Origin: Acidobacteriota bacterium
GTDB lineage: Bacteria > Acidobacteriota > UBA6911 > RPQK01 > JAJDTT01
Reading direction: 5' to 3'
DNA: 35,654 bases
NCBI GenBank assembly: GCA_028874215.1
Contig: JAPPLF010000023.1
Coordinates: forward strand, 1 to 35,654
The notes under the pieces are model-generated. The model made no database searches, was not told the origin of the DNA, and saw nothing but the letters and a program-made list of their open reading frames with translations. Shown here in pieces: positions 8,153 to 16,311 of the stretch (the stretch's first letter is position 1; each line of letters starts with the position of its first letter). A program made the position numbers and the translations under genes.

Positions 8153-9028
8153 TCAGTACGCTGCCCGCTGAATATAGTCGGAGAAGTCCCGAAAGCTGGG
8201 GATGTACTCGTCGTAGACAAGGTCCTTCCGGGATTTGGGCGTGGAAAAACCCGGACCCAACAGAAGGACCGGAATACGATAGCGATCACAGGCCTCGTTC
8301 AACACCCGGAAACGGCCTTTCAAGTTGGCGCTCAGTCCTTTCCGGGCCAGGACGCAGGCCATGTTCACCGGCTGCTTCTCCACGATTTCGGCCATCGCCT
8401 CGAAGGGAACCTTGCTGCCAAGATTCAGGGCGTCCCATCCTTCTTCGTTCAAGGCCCGGGAGATTCCGTTGACGAGATGGCTGCAGTAGGAGGCAGGCGC
8501 CGCGCAGAGGCCGGTCTTGCCCAGAGGTCTGCGGCGGACCACACCTGGAAAGAAATAGTACAAGGCCTCTTCGAGGTTCTTTTCCACCAGCCGAGCCTGA
8601 CCCAACCGCATGGAATTGGAGGAATGGTTTCCGTGGGAACGGACGAATATGGGGGTCAGCACCTCGTCGTAGAGGTCTGCCACGCTCAATCCACGAATGT
8701 AGAGCCGCTCCAGCAGATCCTTGATCGAAGCGCACTGGTTCTCCGATGCCAGATAGAGGATCAACTCTCTCACCCGTGACCAATTCCTCTGGTTGATGAA
8801 GGTTTCCAATCGGGGGGCCTCCCAATCGGTGGAGGTCAGCAGACCGGTTCCCTCGAATCGGTGGCGAGCCTGAAAGTCCTGGATATGCCGGAGTTGGAAC
8901 CTTCGATGGCCGCCCGGAGTCCGATGGCATTGAAGCTTCCCGGTATCGGTCCACCGTTTGATGGTCGATTCGCTCAAGTTCCAGAGTTGGGCAAGTTCCC
9001 GCGTGGAGTAGATTCGTTTCCTGACCAT
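8153..9028 (-). CDS. MerR-type regulator with degenerate cobalamin-binding-like domain
   Basis: The N-terminal 60 residues form a MerR-type winged helix (STRELAQLWNLSESTIKRW, then RTPGGHRRF), so the protein should bind DNA. Residues about 80-285 resemble the helical cap plus Rossmann fold of CarH/LitR-type light or B12 sensors. Visible elements are a helical part with LYDEVLTPIF, and then a Rossmann-like part with RALNEEGWDALNLGSKVP. By hand alignment, the cobalamin axial histidine of the DxHxxG motif falls on Cys182, with a histidine two residues later. Cobalamin binding is therefore doubtful, and the ligand, if any, is unknown. The gene is monocistronic, convergent with the peptidase, and has its own promoter and a palindrome upstream that suggests autoregulation. 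The HTH assignment is firm; the C-terminal fold is inferred. Confidence 0.8.
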   Translation of the reverse strand: MVRKRIYSTRELAQLWNLSESTIKRWTDTGKLQCHRTPGGHRRFQLRHIQDFQARHRFEGTGLLTSTDWEAPRLETFINQRNWSRVRELILYLASENQCASIKDLLERLYIRGLSVADLYDEVLTPIFVRSHGNHSSNSMRLGQARLVEKNLEEALYYFFPGVVRRRPLGKTGLCAAPASYCSHLVNGISRALNEEGWDALNLGSKVPFEAMAEIVEKQPVNMACVLARKGLSANLKGRFRVLNEACDRYRIPVLLLGPGFSTPKSRKDLVYDEYIPSFRDFSDYIQRAAY

Positions 9029-9064
9029 ATCGGGACGGACGAACCGGAAAAACGAGTGGCTGAG

Positions 9065-9076
9065 CTGGTCGACCAG
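9065..9076. promoter_or_regulatory. Palindromic candidate operator upstream of merR-type gene
   Basis: CTGGTCGACCAG is a perfect 12-base palindrome about 40 bases before the start codon of the MerR-type gene and just downstream of its predicted promoter. This is where a repressor site would lie for autoregulation. A second small inverted repeat, CTCC-G-GGAG (9080-9088), lies next to it. Function is inferred from position only. Confidence 0.35.
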
Positions 9077-9091
9077 AGACTCCGGGAGGGC

Positions 9092-9120
9092 AGACTAGAA
9101 GGTTTCCGCCAGAAAGTCAA
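9092..9120 (-). promoter_or_regulatory. Candidate promoter of the merR-type gene
   Basis: On the minus strand TTGACT (complement of 9115-9120; 5 of 6 matches to the -35 consensus) is followed after exactly 17 bases by TAGTCT (complement of 9092-9097; 3 of 6 matches to TATAAT). Transcription would start near 9085, leaving a leader of about 57 bases that contains the palindrome at 9065-9076. Confidence 0.45.
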
Positions 9121-9232
9121 TTTGAGGAGTTCGGAATAAAACGGCAGGAAAAAACGGGAGATATCCGGCAAGGCGAGGGGGTGGCCGGCGGCAGGTCGAT
9201 GCCCGAGTGAAGGGTGCGATCGGCAGGGCGTT

Positions 9233-10093
9233 TCAGCGGCTTGCGTCTTCGCACAAGAGGTTGTCGATCAGCCGGACTCCGCCGACGCGGATGGCGGCGG
9301 CGGCCCGGGCCGGGCCGCGAACCTCGGAAATGGGCTGCATGGTTTCCGGATCGACCAATTCCAGGTACTCGACCTCGACCAGGGGCTCCCGGCTCAAGAG
9401 CCGGAGTCCGCCGCGGCGGATCCGGCCGGCGTCCCTGGCTCCCTGGAGCACCATGGTCCGGATCTCCTTCAGGGTCCGGAAGAGCACGGCGGCGGCCCTT
9501 CGCTCTTGGGGACCAAGATGTTGGTTCCGGGAACTGATGGCCAATCCGTCGAAGTCCCGAACCGTCGGGATTTGGCGGATGTCCACCGGCAGGTTCAGAT
9601 CCTTCACCAGTTGCCGGACGACCACCGTCTGTTGGGCGTCCTTCTCGCCGAAGTAGGCCCGGTCCGGTTGCAGGATGTTCAGGAGCTTCAGCACGATGGT
9701 GGCGACGCCGCGAAAATGTCCCGGGCGGAACCGGCCGCACAGGTGCGACGTCACGGTCTCGACCTCCACGAAAGTCCTGTGTGTGGCCGGATAGACTTCG
9801 TCGCGGCCGGGCTGAAAGACCAGATCGACTCCCAATTGCCGGCACATGGCGAGATCCGAATCCAGGTCCCTGGGATAGGTGTCGAAGTCTTCTTCCGGAC
9901 CGAACTGGGTCGGATTCACGAAGATGCTCACGGCGAGCCAGTCGCATTCGCGCCGCGCCACCTGGATCAGCTTCCGATGTCCCTCGTGCAGAGCTCCCAT
10001 GGTGGGAACGAAGCCGCTGGACAATCCACCCCTACGGGCGGCTTCCATCGCCTCCCGTGCTCCGGCGATGGAGGTGGCCGCCACCAGGGCCAT
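9233..10093 (-). CDS. panC: Pantothenate synthetase
   Basis: PanC joins pantoate and beta-alanine with ATP to give pantothenate, the precursor of coenzyme A. The 286-residue protein shows the nucleotidyl-transferase signature PTMGALHEGH near the N-terminus, SIFVNPTQFG, the pantoate/ATP-binding stretch GEKDAQQTVVVRQLVKDL and the loop ISSRNQHL. The frame is open further upstream, but family similarity begins at the ATG at 10093. That ATG shares its A with the TGA stop of panB (TGATG). The one-base overlap indicates translational coupling within the sppA-panB-panC run. Confidence 0.96.
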   Translation of the reverse strand: MALVAATSIAGAREAMEAARRGGLSSGFVPTMGALHEGHRKLIQVARRECDWLAVSIFVNPTQFGPEEDFDTYPRDLDSDLAMCRQLGVDLVFQPGRDEVYPATHRTFVEVETVTSHLCGRFRPGHFRGVATIVLKLLNILQPDRAYFGEKDAQQTVVVRQLVKDLNLPVDIRQIPTVRDFDGLAISSRNQHLGPQERRAAAVLFRTLKEIRTMVLQGARDAGRIRRGGLRLLSREPLVEVEYLELVDPETMQPISEVRGPARAAAAIRVGGVRLIDNLLCEDASR

Positions 10094-10944
10094 CAGGATC
10101 TCTCTTTGACCAGCTCCGGCTCGCTGGAACGGAAGAAGTCTGTGGTTCTGGAAGCGGGGAAACGCCCGGTGCGGACGTCGTCGACGTAGGTTTCGGTGGC
10201 GTTCAGGATGGTGCTGCCCAGGGAGGCGTAACGTTTGACGAATGAAGGAACGAAGGAGTCGAAGAGGCCGAAGGCGTCGTAGCTCACCAGGATCTGACCG
10301 TCGCAATAGGGTCCGGCTCCGATTCCGATGGTGGGTATCCGGAGCTGCGACGTCACTTCGAAAGCGACTTCGTCCGGAATGCATTCCAGGACCAGAGCGA
10401 AGACACCGGCATCCTCAAGGGCGTCGGCGTCGGCCAGCAGGCGTGCCACGCTCCCGCGGTCGCGAGCCTGCTGCCGGTGGCCGCCAAGCGCATGCACCTT
10501 CTGTGGGGTGAGACCCAGATGCCCCATGACCGGGATACCCACATCCACCAGGTGGCGAACCGACTTCACCACGGGTCCGGCCCCTTCCACCTTGACCGCG
10601 GAGACTCCACCTTCCTGCATGAGGCGTGCCGCATTGCGAAGCGCCTCGGATGCCGAAACCTGATACGTGGCAAAGGGCATGTCGGCAACCACCAATGCCC
10701 GCCGCGCTCCCCGGGTGACGGCCCGGCTGTGGTGCACCATCATGTCGAGGGTGACCGGCACCGTCGTGTCGCATCCCAGAATCACGGTGCCCAGAGAGTC
10801 GCCCACCAACAGAACGTCGATTCCGGCCCGGTCCAGCAGGGCGGCCATGGTAGCGTCATAGGCGGTGAGTGCGGCGATCTTCTCGCCACGGCGCTTCTTC
10901 TCTTCCAAGTCAGGCACTTTCAATGCTTTACCGTGCTTTGGCAT
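10093..10944 (-). CDS. panB: 3-methyl-2-oxobutanoate hydroxymethyltransferase
   Basis: PanB transfers a hydroxymethyl group from methylene-tetrahydrofolate to 2-oxoisovalerate, giving ketopantoate, the first committed step of pantothenate synthesis. The 283 residues show TAYDATMAALLDRAGID, LLVGDSLGTVILG with a metal-binding Asp, VKVEG with the second acidic ligand, GHLGLTPQ and LVLECIP with the catalytic Glu. The start at 10944 is fixed by a strong ribosome binding site, AAGGAG, eight bases upstream. The longer open frame (to 11052) is therefore not used. The substrate is the keto acid made by IlvD, whose gene is also in this window but about 9 kb away. Confidence 0.97.
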   Translation of the reverse strand: MPKHGKALKVPDLEEKKRRGEKIAALTAYDATMAALLDRAGIDVLLVGDSLGTVILGCDTTVPVTLDMMVHHSRAVTRGARRALVVADMPFATYQVSASEALRNAARLMQEGGVSAVKVEGAGPVVKSVRHLVDVGIPVMGHLGLTPQKVHALGGHRQQARDRGSVARLLADADALEDAGVFALVLECIPDEVAFEVTSQLRIPTIGIGAGPYCDGQILVSYDAFGLFDSFVPSFVKRYASLGSTILNATETYVDDVRTGRFPASRTTDFFRSSEPELVKERS

Positions 10945-10976
10945 GGAAGAACTCCTTCCCGGGAGGACTTCCGACT

Positions 10977-12710
10977 CTAGCGGAATCGGAGTTCGGGAGC
11001 AAGCAGCCACGCACCGGGAGATTCCAGCTGCCGGATCAGGGTCAGCGTCCACCGGTTCACTGGGGAGGCCGGCATGGAGGAGCGAATACCGGACACCAGG
11101 TCACCACTGAGGGCCGCCTCCCACCAGGACTTGCGTTTCGGATATAAATCCAGTTCCAGCGGGGTGTCCTCATCCAGGGACATGGCCCGCTTCAGCTCCA
11201 GGATGGCCGCATCGAACCCACCCAGGGAATCGACCAGTCCCAGATCCTTGGCCTGAGCTCCGGTGTAGATGCGTCCCCGGGCCTTCTCCTCCAAGTCCTG
11301 AAACTCCATCCGTCTCGAGTCCGCCGCCTTCGTCACGAACTTCTGGTACAGGTCCGCGATCCAGTCTTCCACCCGCTTTCTCTGTTCGGACCCCAGGGAT
11401 CGACTGAACGAAAAGATATCGGCGTGGGGGTAGTTTTTGACCTGATCGACGCTGATGCCCATCCACTGGTACAGGTTGGTCAGGTCGAACTTGCCGAAGA
11501 TCACTCCGATGGAACCGGTGATGGTCGAAGGCTGGGAAACGATATGGCCGGCCCCCATGGAGATGTAGTACCCGCCCGAACCGGCGACGCCCGACATGGA
11601 GACGACAACGGGCTTGCCTTCCTGCTCCAGCTTCCGGACCTCCTCCCAGACCATGTCCGAGCCCACTGCCGATCCTCCCGGGCTGTTGACTCTCAGAATG
11701 ACTCCTTCGATCCGGTCGTTTTGCCGCAGTTTCCGAAGCTGGCGGGCGAGGCCGACGCCGCTCAGAACCTCCGTCATGGGATCATCCTTGCCGACCATGA
11801 TGGTCCCGACGCCGGGCAGGACGGCGGCCCGGTGTTGAGCCGGAGCCTCGGAACCGCCACGCGCGGCCTTCAGAAACCTGGCGCCGGAAATCGACCGGTA
11901 CTCGCTGTCCTCGCCATCGCCGGCCAGCAATTCCTCTACTTGGTGGCGGTATCCCGTCTGGTCGATGAGACCCAGTTCCAGGCCCTGCTCCGCGGAAGCC
12001 ACTCCCAGCTTCATGAACTCCTCGAGGACGCCTTCCTCCAGGTTCCTGTCCTGGGTAACCGTGCTGATGAACCTCCCTTCGAGGTCCGCGACGATCGTCT
12101 CCAGCATCTCCCGGACCGGCGGACTCAGGCTGTCCCGGCTATAGGATTCGGCGCTCTTGTACTCCTTGAACTGGATGAACTCGGGGCGGATCCCCAGCTT
12201 CTCCATAGTCCCCTTGAAGAAGGTCTGCTCCACCAACAGGCCGTTGACCAGGAACCCGGCATCGGGATTCAGGGTCACGCTGTCCGTGGCCGATGCCAGG
12301 TACAACTCCGCCTCCCCGACCAGGTCGACGGCCAGCAGCGAATGAACCGGTTTGCCAGACTCACGGAAGACCTTGATCTGGCCCCGAAGTTCCTCGATCT
12401 GGGCCCAGCTCCACCCCAGGGGATGGATCTCCAGGAGCACCGCCTTGATGCGTTCGTCTTCCGCCGCCCGGCGAAACACCTGGCGCAGTTGCCAGAGGCT
12501 GGTCCCTTGCTGGGAAAAAATCTGAAGGAATGGATTGTTCGGGGGAAACTCCCGAATCTGTTGGGAAACCACGATCTCCACGACCGAGTCGTTCTCAACC
12601 TTGGGCACCGAGCCGCGGAGGCCGTAGTACAGGCCCAGCGAGACGGCGGCGGCCCCCGCGAAGACAATGATCAGAACGATTGAAAGAATCCACGTTTTTC
12701 TCTTGCTCAT
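10977..12710 (-). CDS. sppA: Signal peptide peptidase SppA, 67-kDa type
   Basis: SppA is an inner-membrane serine protease that digests cleaved signal peptides on the outer face of the membrane. The 577-residue protein has an N-terminal membrane anchor (about residues 6-30) followed by two tandem S49-type domains, as in the Escherichia coli long form. The general-base lysine is Lys185 in FKEYKSAESY in the first domain, and the nucleophile is Ser378 in GVAGSGGYY in the second. This is the split Ser/Lys dyad of the long form. The ATG at 12710 follows GAGAGGG; the frame remains open upstream without similarity. It is the first gene of the sppA-panB-panC run, 32 bases before panB, and divergent from the reductase at 12802. 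Confidence 0.94.
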   Translation of the reverse strand: MSKRKTWILSIVLIIVFAGAAAVSLGLYYGLRGSVPKVENDSVVEIVVSQQIREFPPNNPFLQIFSQQGTSLWQLRQVFRRAAEDERIKAVLLEIHPLGWSWAQIEELRGQIKVFRESGKPVHSLLAVDLVGEAELYLASATDSVTLNPDAGFLVNGLLVEQTFFKGTMEKLGIRPEFIQFKEYKSAESYSRDSLSPPVREMLETIVADLEGRFISTVTQDRNLEEGVLEEFMKLGVASAEQGLELGLIDQTGYRHQVEELLAGDGEDSEYRSISGARFLKAARGGSEAPAQHRAAVLPGVGTIMVGKDDPMTEVLSGVGLARQLRKLRQNDRIEGVILRVNSPGGSAVGSDMVWEEVRKLEQEGKPVVVSMSGVAGSGGYYISMGAGHIVSQPSTITGSIGVIFGKFDLTNLYQWMGISVDQVKNYPHADIFSFSRSLGSEQRKRVEDWIADLYQKFVTKAADSRRMEFQDLEEKARGRIYTGAQAKDLGLVDSLGGFDAAILELKRAMSLDEDTPLELDLYPKRKSWWEAALSGDLVSGIRSSMPASPVNRWTLTLIRQLESPGAWLLAPELRFR

Positions 12711-12801
12711 TGACCCTCTCCCAGAGATGATTTTACGTTGAATCGCGGTCGGCGTGCCAGCCGCGCCGACCGCTCGTATCAAAATCCAAAAGGAGGATCC
12801 T

Positions 12802-13686
12802 ATGGCGAACAAGCCATCCGTCGGTTTCATCGGGCTCGGAATCATGGGGCTTCCCATGGCGGGACACATCTTGAAGTCTGGATATCCCCTCACGGTCTAC
12901 AACCGCACCCGGTCCAAGACCCGGTCGTTGGAAGCGGCGGGAGCCGCGGTGGCTGCTTCTCCTCGAGAGGTGGCCGCGAATTCCCGGATGATCATCACCA
13001 TGGTCTCCGACTCGCCGGACGTGGAGGCGGTGGTCGCCGGCCCCGAGGGTGTTCTGGAGGGGATTCGGCCGGGTTCGGTGGTCATGGACATGAGCACCAT
13101 CTCCCCTCAGGTCGAACGGGAGCTGGACGAGCAACTTCGATCAAAGGGATGCGCCCTGGTGGACGCACCCGTGTCGGGAGGCGACGTGGGAGCGCAGAAT
13201 GCCACCTTGGCCATCATGGCCGGCGGAGACCGCGAGGCGTTCGACCGGGCAGTCCCCATTTTCGAGACCATGGGCAAGACCATTACCTACTGCGGGCCCG
13301 TGGGGAGCGGGCAGCTGACCAAGTTGTGCAACCAGATTCTGGTGGCCGTCACCCTCATGGGGGTCAGTGAAGCTCTGGTCTTTGCCGGGAAGAACGGATT
13401 GGACCAGGGGGTGATGATCGAAGCCGTCAAGGGAGGCGCCGCCGGCAGCTGGCAGTTGAGCAATCTGGCTCCCCGCGTCGTGAATCGCGACTTCGCGCCC
13501 GGTTTCATGGTGGACCTCATCCAGAAGGACCTGCGACTGGTGATGGAGAGTGGCGCTGCCGCTCAGGCCGCCCTTCCGGCGTCGTCCCTGGTCAACCAAC
13601 TGTTCCGCACCTCTCAGGCCCGGGGGGAAGGCCTCGAGGGGACCCAGGCCCTGGTCAAGGTCCTGGAGCAATTGGCGGGATTGTAG
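12802..13686 (+). CDS. NAD(P)-dependent beta-hydroxyacid dehydrogenase (GarR/HIBADH type)
   Basis: The 294-residue protein belongs to the 3-hydroxyisobutyrate dehydrogenase / tartronate semialdehyde reductase family. It has the N-terminal Rossmann motif GFIGLGIMGLPMA (about 8-20) and the substrate-binding signature DAPVSGGDVGAQNATLAIM (about 121-139). The catalytic lysine is Lys174 in GSGQLTKLCNQ. An all-helical C-terminal domain forms the rest. The sequence does not tell which beta-hydroxyacid is used; tartronate semialdehyde, 3-hydroxyisobutyrate and succinic semialdehyde are all possible. A perfect AGGAGG six bases upstream fixes the ATG at 12802 over an in-frame GTG at 12754. It stands alone, divergent from sppA and convergent with the glycosyltransferase, whose stop codon is 22 bases away. 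Confidence 0.92.
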   Translation: MANKPSVGFIGLGIMGLPMAGHILKSGYPLTVYNRTRSKTRSLEAAGAAVAASPREVAANSRMIITMVSDSPDVEAVVAGPEGVLEGIRPGSVVMDMSTISPQVERELDEQLRSKGCALVDAPVSGGDVGAQNATLAIMAGGDREAFDRAVPIFETMGKTITYCGPVGSGQLTKLCNQILVAVTLMGVSEALVFAGKNGLDQGVMIEAVKGGAAGSWQLSNLAPRVVNRDFAPGFMVDLIQKDLRLVMESGAAAQAALPASSLVNQLFRTSQARGEGLEGTQALVKVLEQLAGL

Positions 13687-13707
13687 CCCACGGTTTTCGG
13701 CGACGTG

Positions 13708-14430
13708 TTATTCGGCCACCGGTGGAAAAGACGCCGCACGCCGGTATAACGCAGCCATTTTCCAAGGCGACATGCCCAGGAGATGGCCCGTCAGCATGAC
13801 TTGGTTTAGCAGCGTGGTTCTGACGACACCGAGTCGTTCCCATCGCCTTGCCGAGGTGACAACCGCGTCCGGAGCCAAACCGACGCGGCCTCGCCGGGTC
13901 AGTCTCCGAACCAGGTCGTAGTCCTCCATGATCGGCAGATCGGCGTAGCCCCCCAACTCGAAAAAGAGGCGGGAACGCACGAACAGGGCCTGGTCGCCAT
14001 ACGGGAGTTGAAGCCACCGGGATCTCCAGTTGGCGCCCTTCTCGATCCAACGAAGACTTCGTCGGCGGCCCTCGATTCCCAGGCGGAAGGCTCCCGCAAC
14101 CACTTCACGGGAAGCCAGGAGGCGTCGAACCCGGCTGGCGAAATTCGGCGGAAGAATCGTGTCTGCATGGAGGAAGACCAGGTATTTGCCCGTAGACGCT
14201 TCGGCTCCCGCGTTCATTTGGCGGGCTCGTCCCGCCGGGACCGTTAACGTCTCGGCGCCCAAGCGGCGCGCCACCCGCACCGTTTCATCGCGGCTGCCGC
14301 CGTCGACGACGATGACCTCGACTCCGGGTTCCCGAGCAGCGCTGGAGATGGACCTGGCGATCCCGGCCTCTTCATTGAGCGCCGGGATGATCACCGAGAT
14401 CGTCAACCTGGGTTTTCCTGCCGGCATCAC
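13708..14430 (-). CDS. Family 2 glycosyltransferase, TIGR04283-type
   Basis: The protein (about 240 residues) has a GT-A fold with SVIIPALNEEAGI at the N-terminus, the nucleotide-sugar site VDGGSRDETV, the acidic FLHADT motif in the DxD position, and LPIMEDYDLVRRLTRRG with the likely catalytic acid. These are hallmarks of the TIGR04283 subfamily, whose members often sit beside a DUF2064 protein or radical-SAM enzymes. No such partner is seen here. The start is a GTG at 14430 or the ATG three bases later. Either lies within nine bases of the stop of the DUF423 gene, so the two form an operon. Acceptor and donor are unknown. Confidence 0.88.
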   Translation of the reverse strand: MMPAGKPRLTISVIIPALNEEAGIARSISSAAREPGVEVIVVDGGSRDETVRVARRLGAETLTVPAGRARQMNAGAEASTGKYLVFLHADTILPPNFASRVRRLLASREVVAGAFRLGIEGRRRSLRWIEKGANWRSRWLQLPYGDQALFVRSRLFFELGGYADLPIMEDYDLVRRLTRRGRVGLAPDAVVTSARRWERLGVVRTTLLNQVMLTGHLLGMSPWKMAALYRRAASFPPVAE

Positions 14431-14433
14431 GGG

Positions 14434-14805
14434 TTAACGGCGACGGGGCCAGCAGCCCCAGAGCAGACAGGCCCATCCGGCCAACAGAGCGGTTCCACCC
14501 ACGGGCGTGAGCATCACCCACCCGAGAGACCCGGTCAGGCTGTAAGCGTAGAGCGTCCCTGAAAAGAGGATCGTTCCGGAACAGAATCCCCATCCGGCCG
14601 CGGACCCGAGCCTCGGAGCCATGCGGCCCGAGAGGGCGCCCAGCAGGAGCAGGACCAATGCGTGAACCATGAGGTAGCGGGTAGCCAACTCGAAGATCTC
14701 CAACATTTCGTCGGAGAGCCTGGATTCCAGGACATGGGAGCCGAATGCTCCCGCCGCCACACTGACGAGACCGAAAAGTGCTCCGAGAGCGGGAAAGAAT
14801 CTCAT
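14434..14805 (-). CDS. DUF423 family small membrane protein
   Basis: This is a 123-residue integral membrane protein with about four hydrophobic helices. It has the DUF423 signature near the N-terminus (GALFGLVSVAAGAFGSHVLE) and FSGTLYAYSLTG in the third helix region. The family (YgdD/YwdK) is widespread in bacteria and has no assigned function. I start it at the ATG at 14805 because the hydrophobic family pattern begins there. An in-frame GTG at 14820 and the longer frame to 14874 are alternatives. It is followed on the same strand by the glycosyltransferase. Confidence 0.85.
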   Translation of the reverse strand: MRFFPALGALFGLVSVAAGAFGSHVLESRLSDEMLEIFELATRYLMVHALVLLLLGALSGRMAPRLGSAAGWGFCSGTILFSGTLYAYSLTGSLGWVMLTPVGGTALLAGWACLLWGCWPRRR

Positions 14806-14918
14806 GGTCCGCAACGCCACATTGTACCCGCGCTCCCTCCGGCACGATAGCTCCAAGGAAGCGGGAACCGGCACTGAGCCGGCCTCCGTCCGGTGCGCTC
14901 GCCTCTCCGGCCCTGTGG

Positions 14919-14929
14919 TAGACTACAAT
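14919..14929 (+). promoter_or_regulatory. Candidate -10 region before the ebo cluster
   Basis: The sequence TAGACTACAAT contains two overlapping -10-like hexamers, TAGACT (14919-14924) and TACAAT (14924-14929). It lies in the only gap upstream of eboD on the plus strand. No good -35 element is seen at the right spacing. Confidence 0.3.
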
Positions 14930-14954
14930 TCCTTTTACGGCCCTTTGTTGAGCG

Positions 14955-15074
14955 ATGTCGCCCCCCACCACTCCGCTTCCGGCGCTTCCGGAACCGGCCC
15001 CTGATGTCGAGCATGGTCCGGTCCGGATGACCATGGTCAGGGGACGGCGCAGCGTCCTCGCAGGAATAGAATGA
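14955..15074 (+). CDS. Candidate 39-residue leader ORF upstream of eboD
   Basis: An ATG at 14955 opens a frame of 39 codons, rich in Pro in its first half, whose TGA stop (15072-15074) overlaps the eboD ATG (15071) as ATGA. The overlap is the same kind as between eboE and eboC, which is why I list it. It has no clear ribosome binding site and resembles no protein I know. It may be a chance frame within the eboD leader. Confidence 0.25.
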   Translation: MSPPTTPLPALPEPAPDVEHGPVRMTMVRGRRSVLAGIE

Positions 15075-16297
15075 GACCGACTGCCCGAAACGAAATGGAG
15101 ATCGTCAACCAGAGTTTCACCCTGGATTTCGACTACCCGGTGATCTTCACGGAGGGTGTCTTCGATCCGGGGAATCCGGTCTTCTCGCGGGTGGTGAACC
15201 GTCTCGAATCGGACCGGCGCCACCGCCTCTTCCTGGTGATGGACGAGAACGTCTCCCGCGCTCATCCTCAATTGCGCGCCCGTATTGCCGCCTACGCCGA
15301 ATCCCGTCCTCAGGAACTGGAACTGGTCTGCGCGCCCGTGGAGGTGCCCGGGGGCGAGGCCGTCAAGGCGGATCTCCGCCATGTACTGACCCTGGTGGAG
15401 GAGATGAACCGGGTGGGCCTGGACCGCCAGTCCTTCATGGTGATCGTGGGCGGGGGCGCGGTCCTGGACGCCGCCGGATTTGCCGCCTCCATCTGTCACC
15501 GGGGGGTCCGGGTCATCCGTGTCCCCAGCACCGTCCTCGCCCAGAGCGATTCCGGAGTGGGGGTCAAGAACGGGGTCAATCTCTTCGGCAAGAAGAACTT
15601 TCTGGGCGCCTTCAGCCCCCCCTACGCAGTCGTCAACGACCGTTCCCTGATCGAGACCCTGGAGCTTCGAGACAAGATCGCCGGCATCGCCGAGGCCGTG
15701 AAGGTGGCGCTGATCCGGGACCGGCCCCTTTTCGAGTACCTGGAGAAGAACGCCCCGGAACTCTCACGGGGAGAGGGGGAACCTCTGCACTATCAGATTC
15801 GGCGCTCTGCGGAGCTCCACCTGGAGCACATTCGCAGTTCCGGCGATCCCTTCGAGTTCGGCAGTGCGAGGCCGCTGGATTTCGGACACTGGTCCGCCCA
15901 CAAGCTGGAGTCCATGACCGAAAACCGGCTTCGCCACGGAGAGGCGGTCGCCATCGGAATGGCCGTTGACCTGGCCTACTCGGTCCGGGCGGGATTCCTG
16001 AAGCGGGGGATCCTGAATCGAGTCCTTTCCTTGCTCCGAAACCTGGGCCTGCCGGTCTGGGACGAGGCCATCTCCATGACACGGGGCGGGGAGAGGGTGG
16101 TACTGGAGGGACTGGCCGAATTTCGGGAACACCTGGGCGGAACGCTCCACATCAGCCTGATTCGGGACATCGGCGACAGCTTCGAGGTGACGGAAATGGA
16201 CGACGGGCTCCTGCTCGATTCCATGGAATGGCTCCGGCGTTCTTTCGGAAAGGCCGGCGCCGGTGTGGTCGAGACTGAAATACCCCAGGCCGGGTGA
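15071..16297 (+). CDS. eboD: EboD, 3-dehydroquinate-synthase-like protein
   Basis: The 408-residue protein has the sugar-phosphate cyclase (dehydroquinate synthase) fold. The NAD-binding loop VIVGGGAVLDAAGF is near 124-137. Zn ligands are expected at the Glu in GIAEAVKVALI, the His in DFGHWSAHKLE, and the His in LRHGEAVAIGMA. It is not a standard AroB: the N-terminus (QSFTLDFDYPVIFTEGVFDP) and its neighbours EboE and EboC identify the ebo (edb) branch. In that locus it is thought to help make or modify a precursor that is moved across the inner membrane; the actual product is unknown. The ATG at 15071 has AGGA six bases upstream. A later ATG at codon 9 is possible. The stop overlaps a possible GTG start of eboE. 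Confidence 0.85.
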   Translation: MRPTARNEMEIVNQSFTLDFDYPVIFTEGVFDPGNPVFSRVVNRLESDRRHRLFLVMDENVSRAHPQLRARIAAYAESRPQELELVCAPVEVPGGEAVKADLRHVLTLVEEMNRVGLDRQSFMVIVGGGAVLDAAGFAASICHRGVRVIRVPSTVLAQSDSGVGVKNGVNLFGKKNFLGAFSPPYAVVNDRSLIETLELRDKIAGIAEAVKVALIRDRPLFEYLEKNAPELSRGEGEPLHYQIRRSAELHLEHIRSSGDPFEFGSARPLDFGHWSAHKLESMTENRLRHGEAVAIGMAVDLAYSVRAGFLKRGILNRVLSLLRNLGLPVWDEAISMTRGGERVVLEGLAEFREHLGGTLHISLIRDIGDSFEVTEMDDGLLLDSMEWLRRSFGKAGAGVVETEIPQAG

Positions 16298-16311
16298 CGC
16301 ACCGAGGCACG

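Noticed and set aside
10093-12710. A functional link between SppA and pantothenate synthesis
   Set aside because: The genes are close and co-directional, but nothing in the sequences suggests a common pathway; simple co-transcription is enough to explain it.
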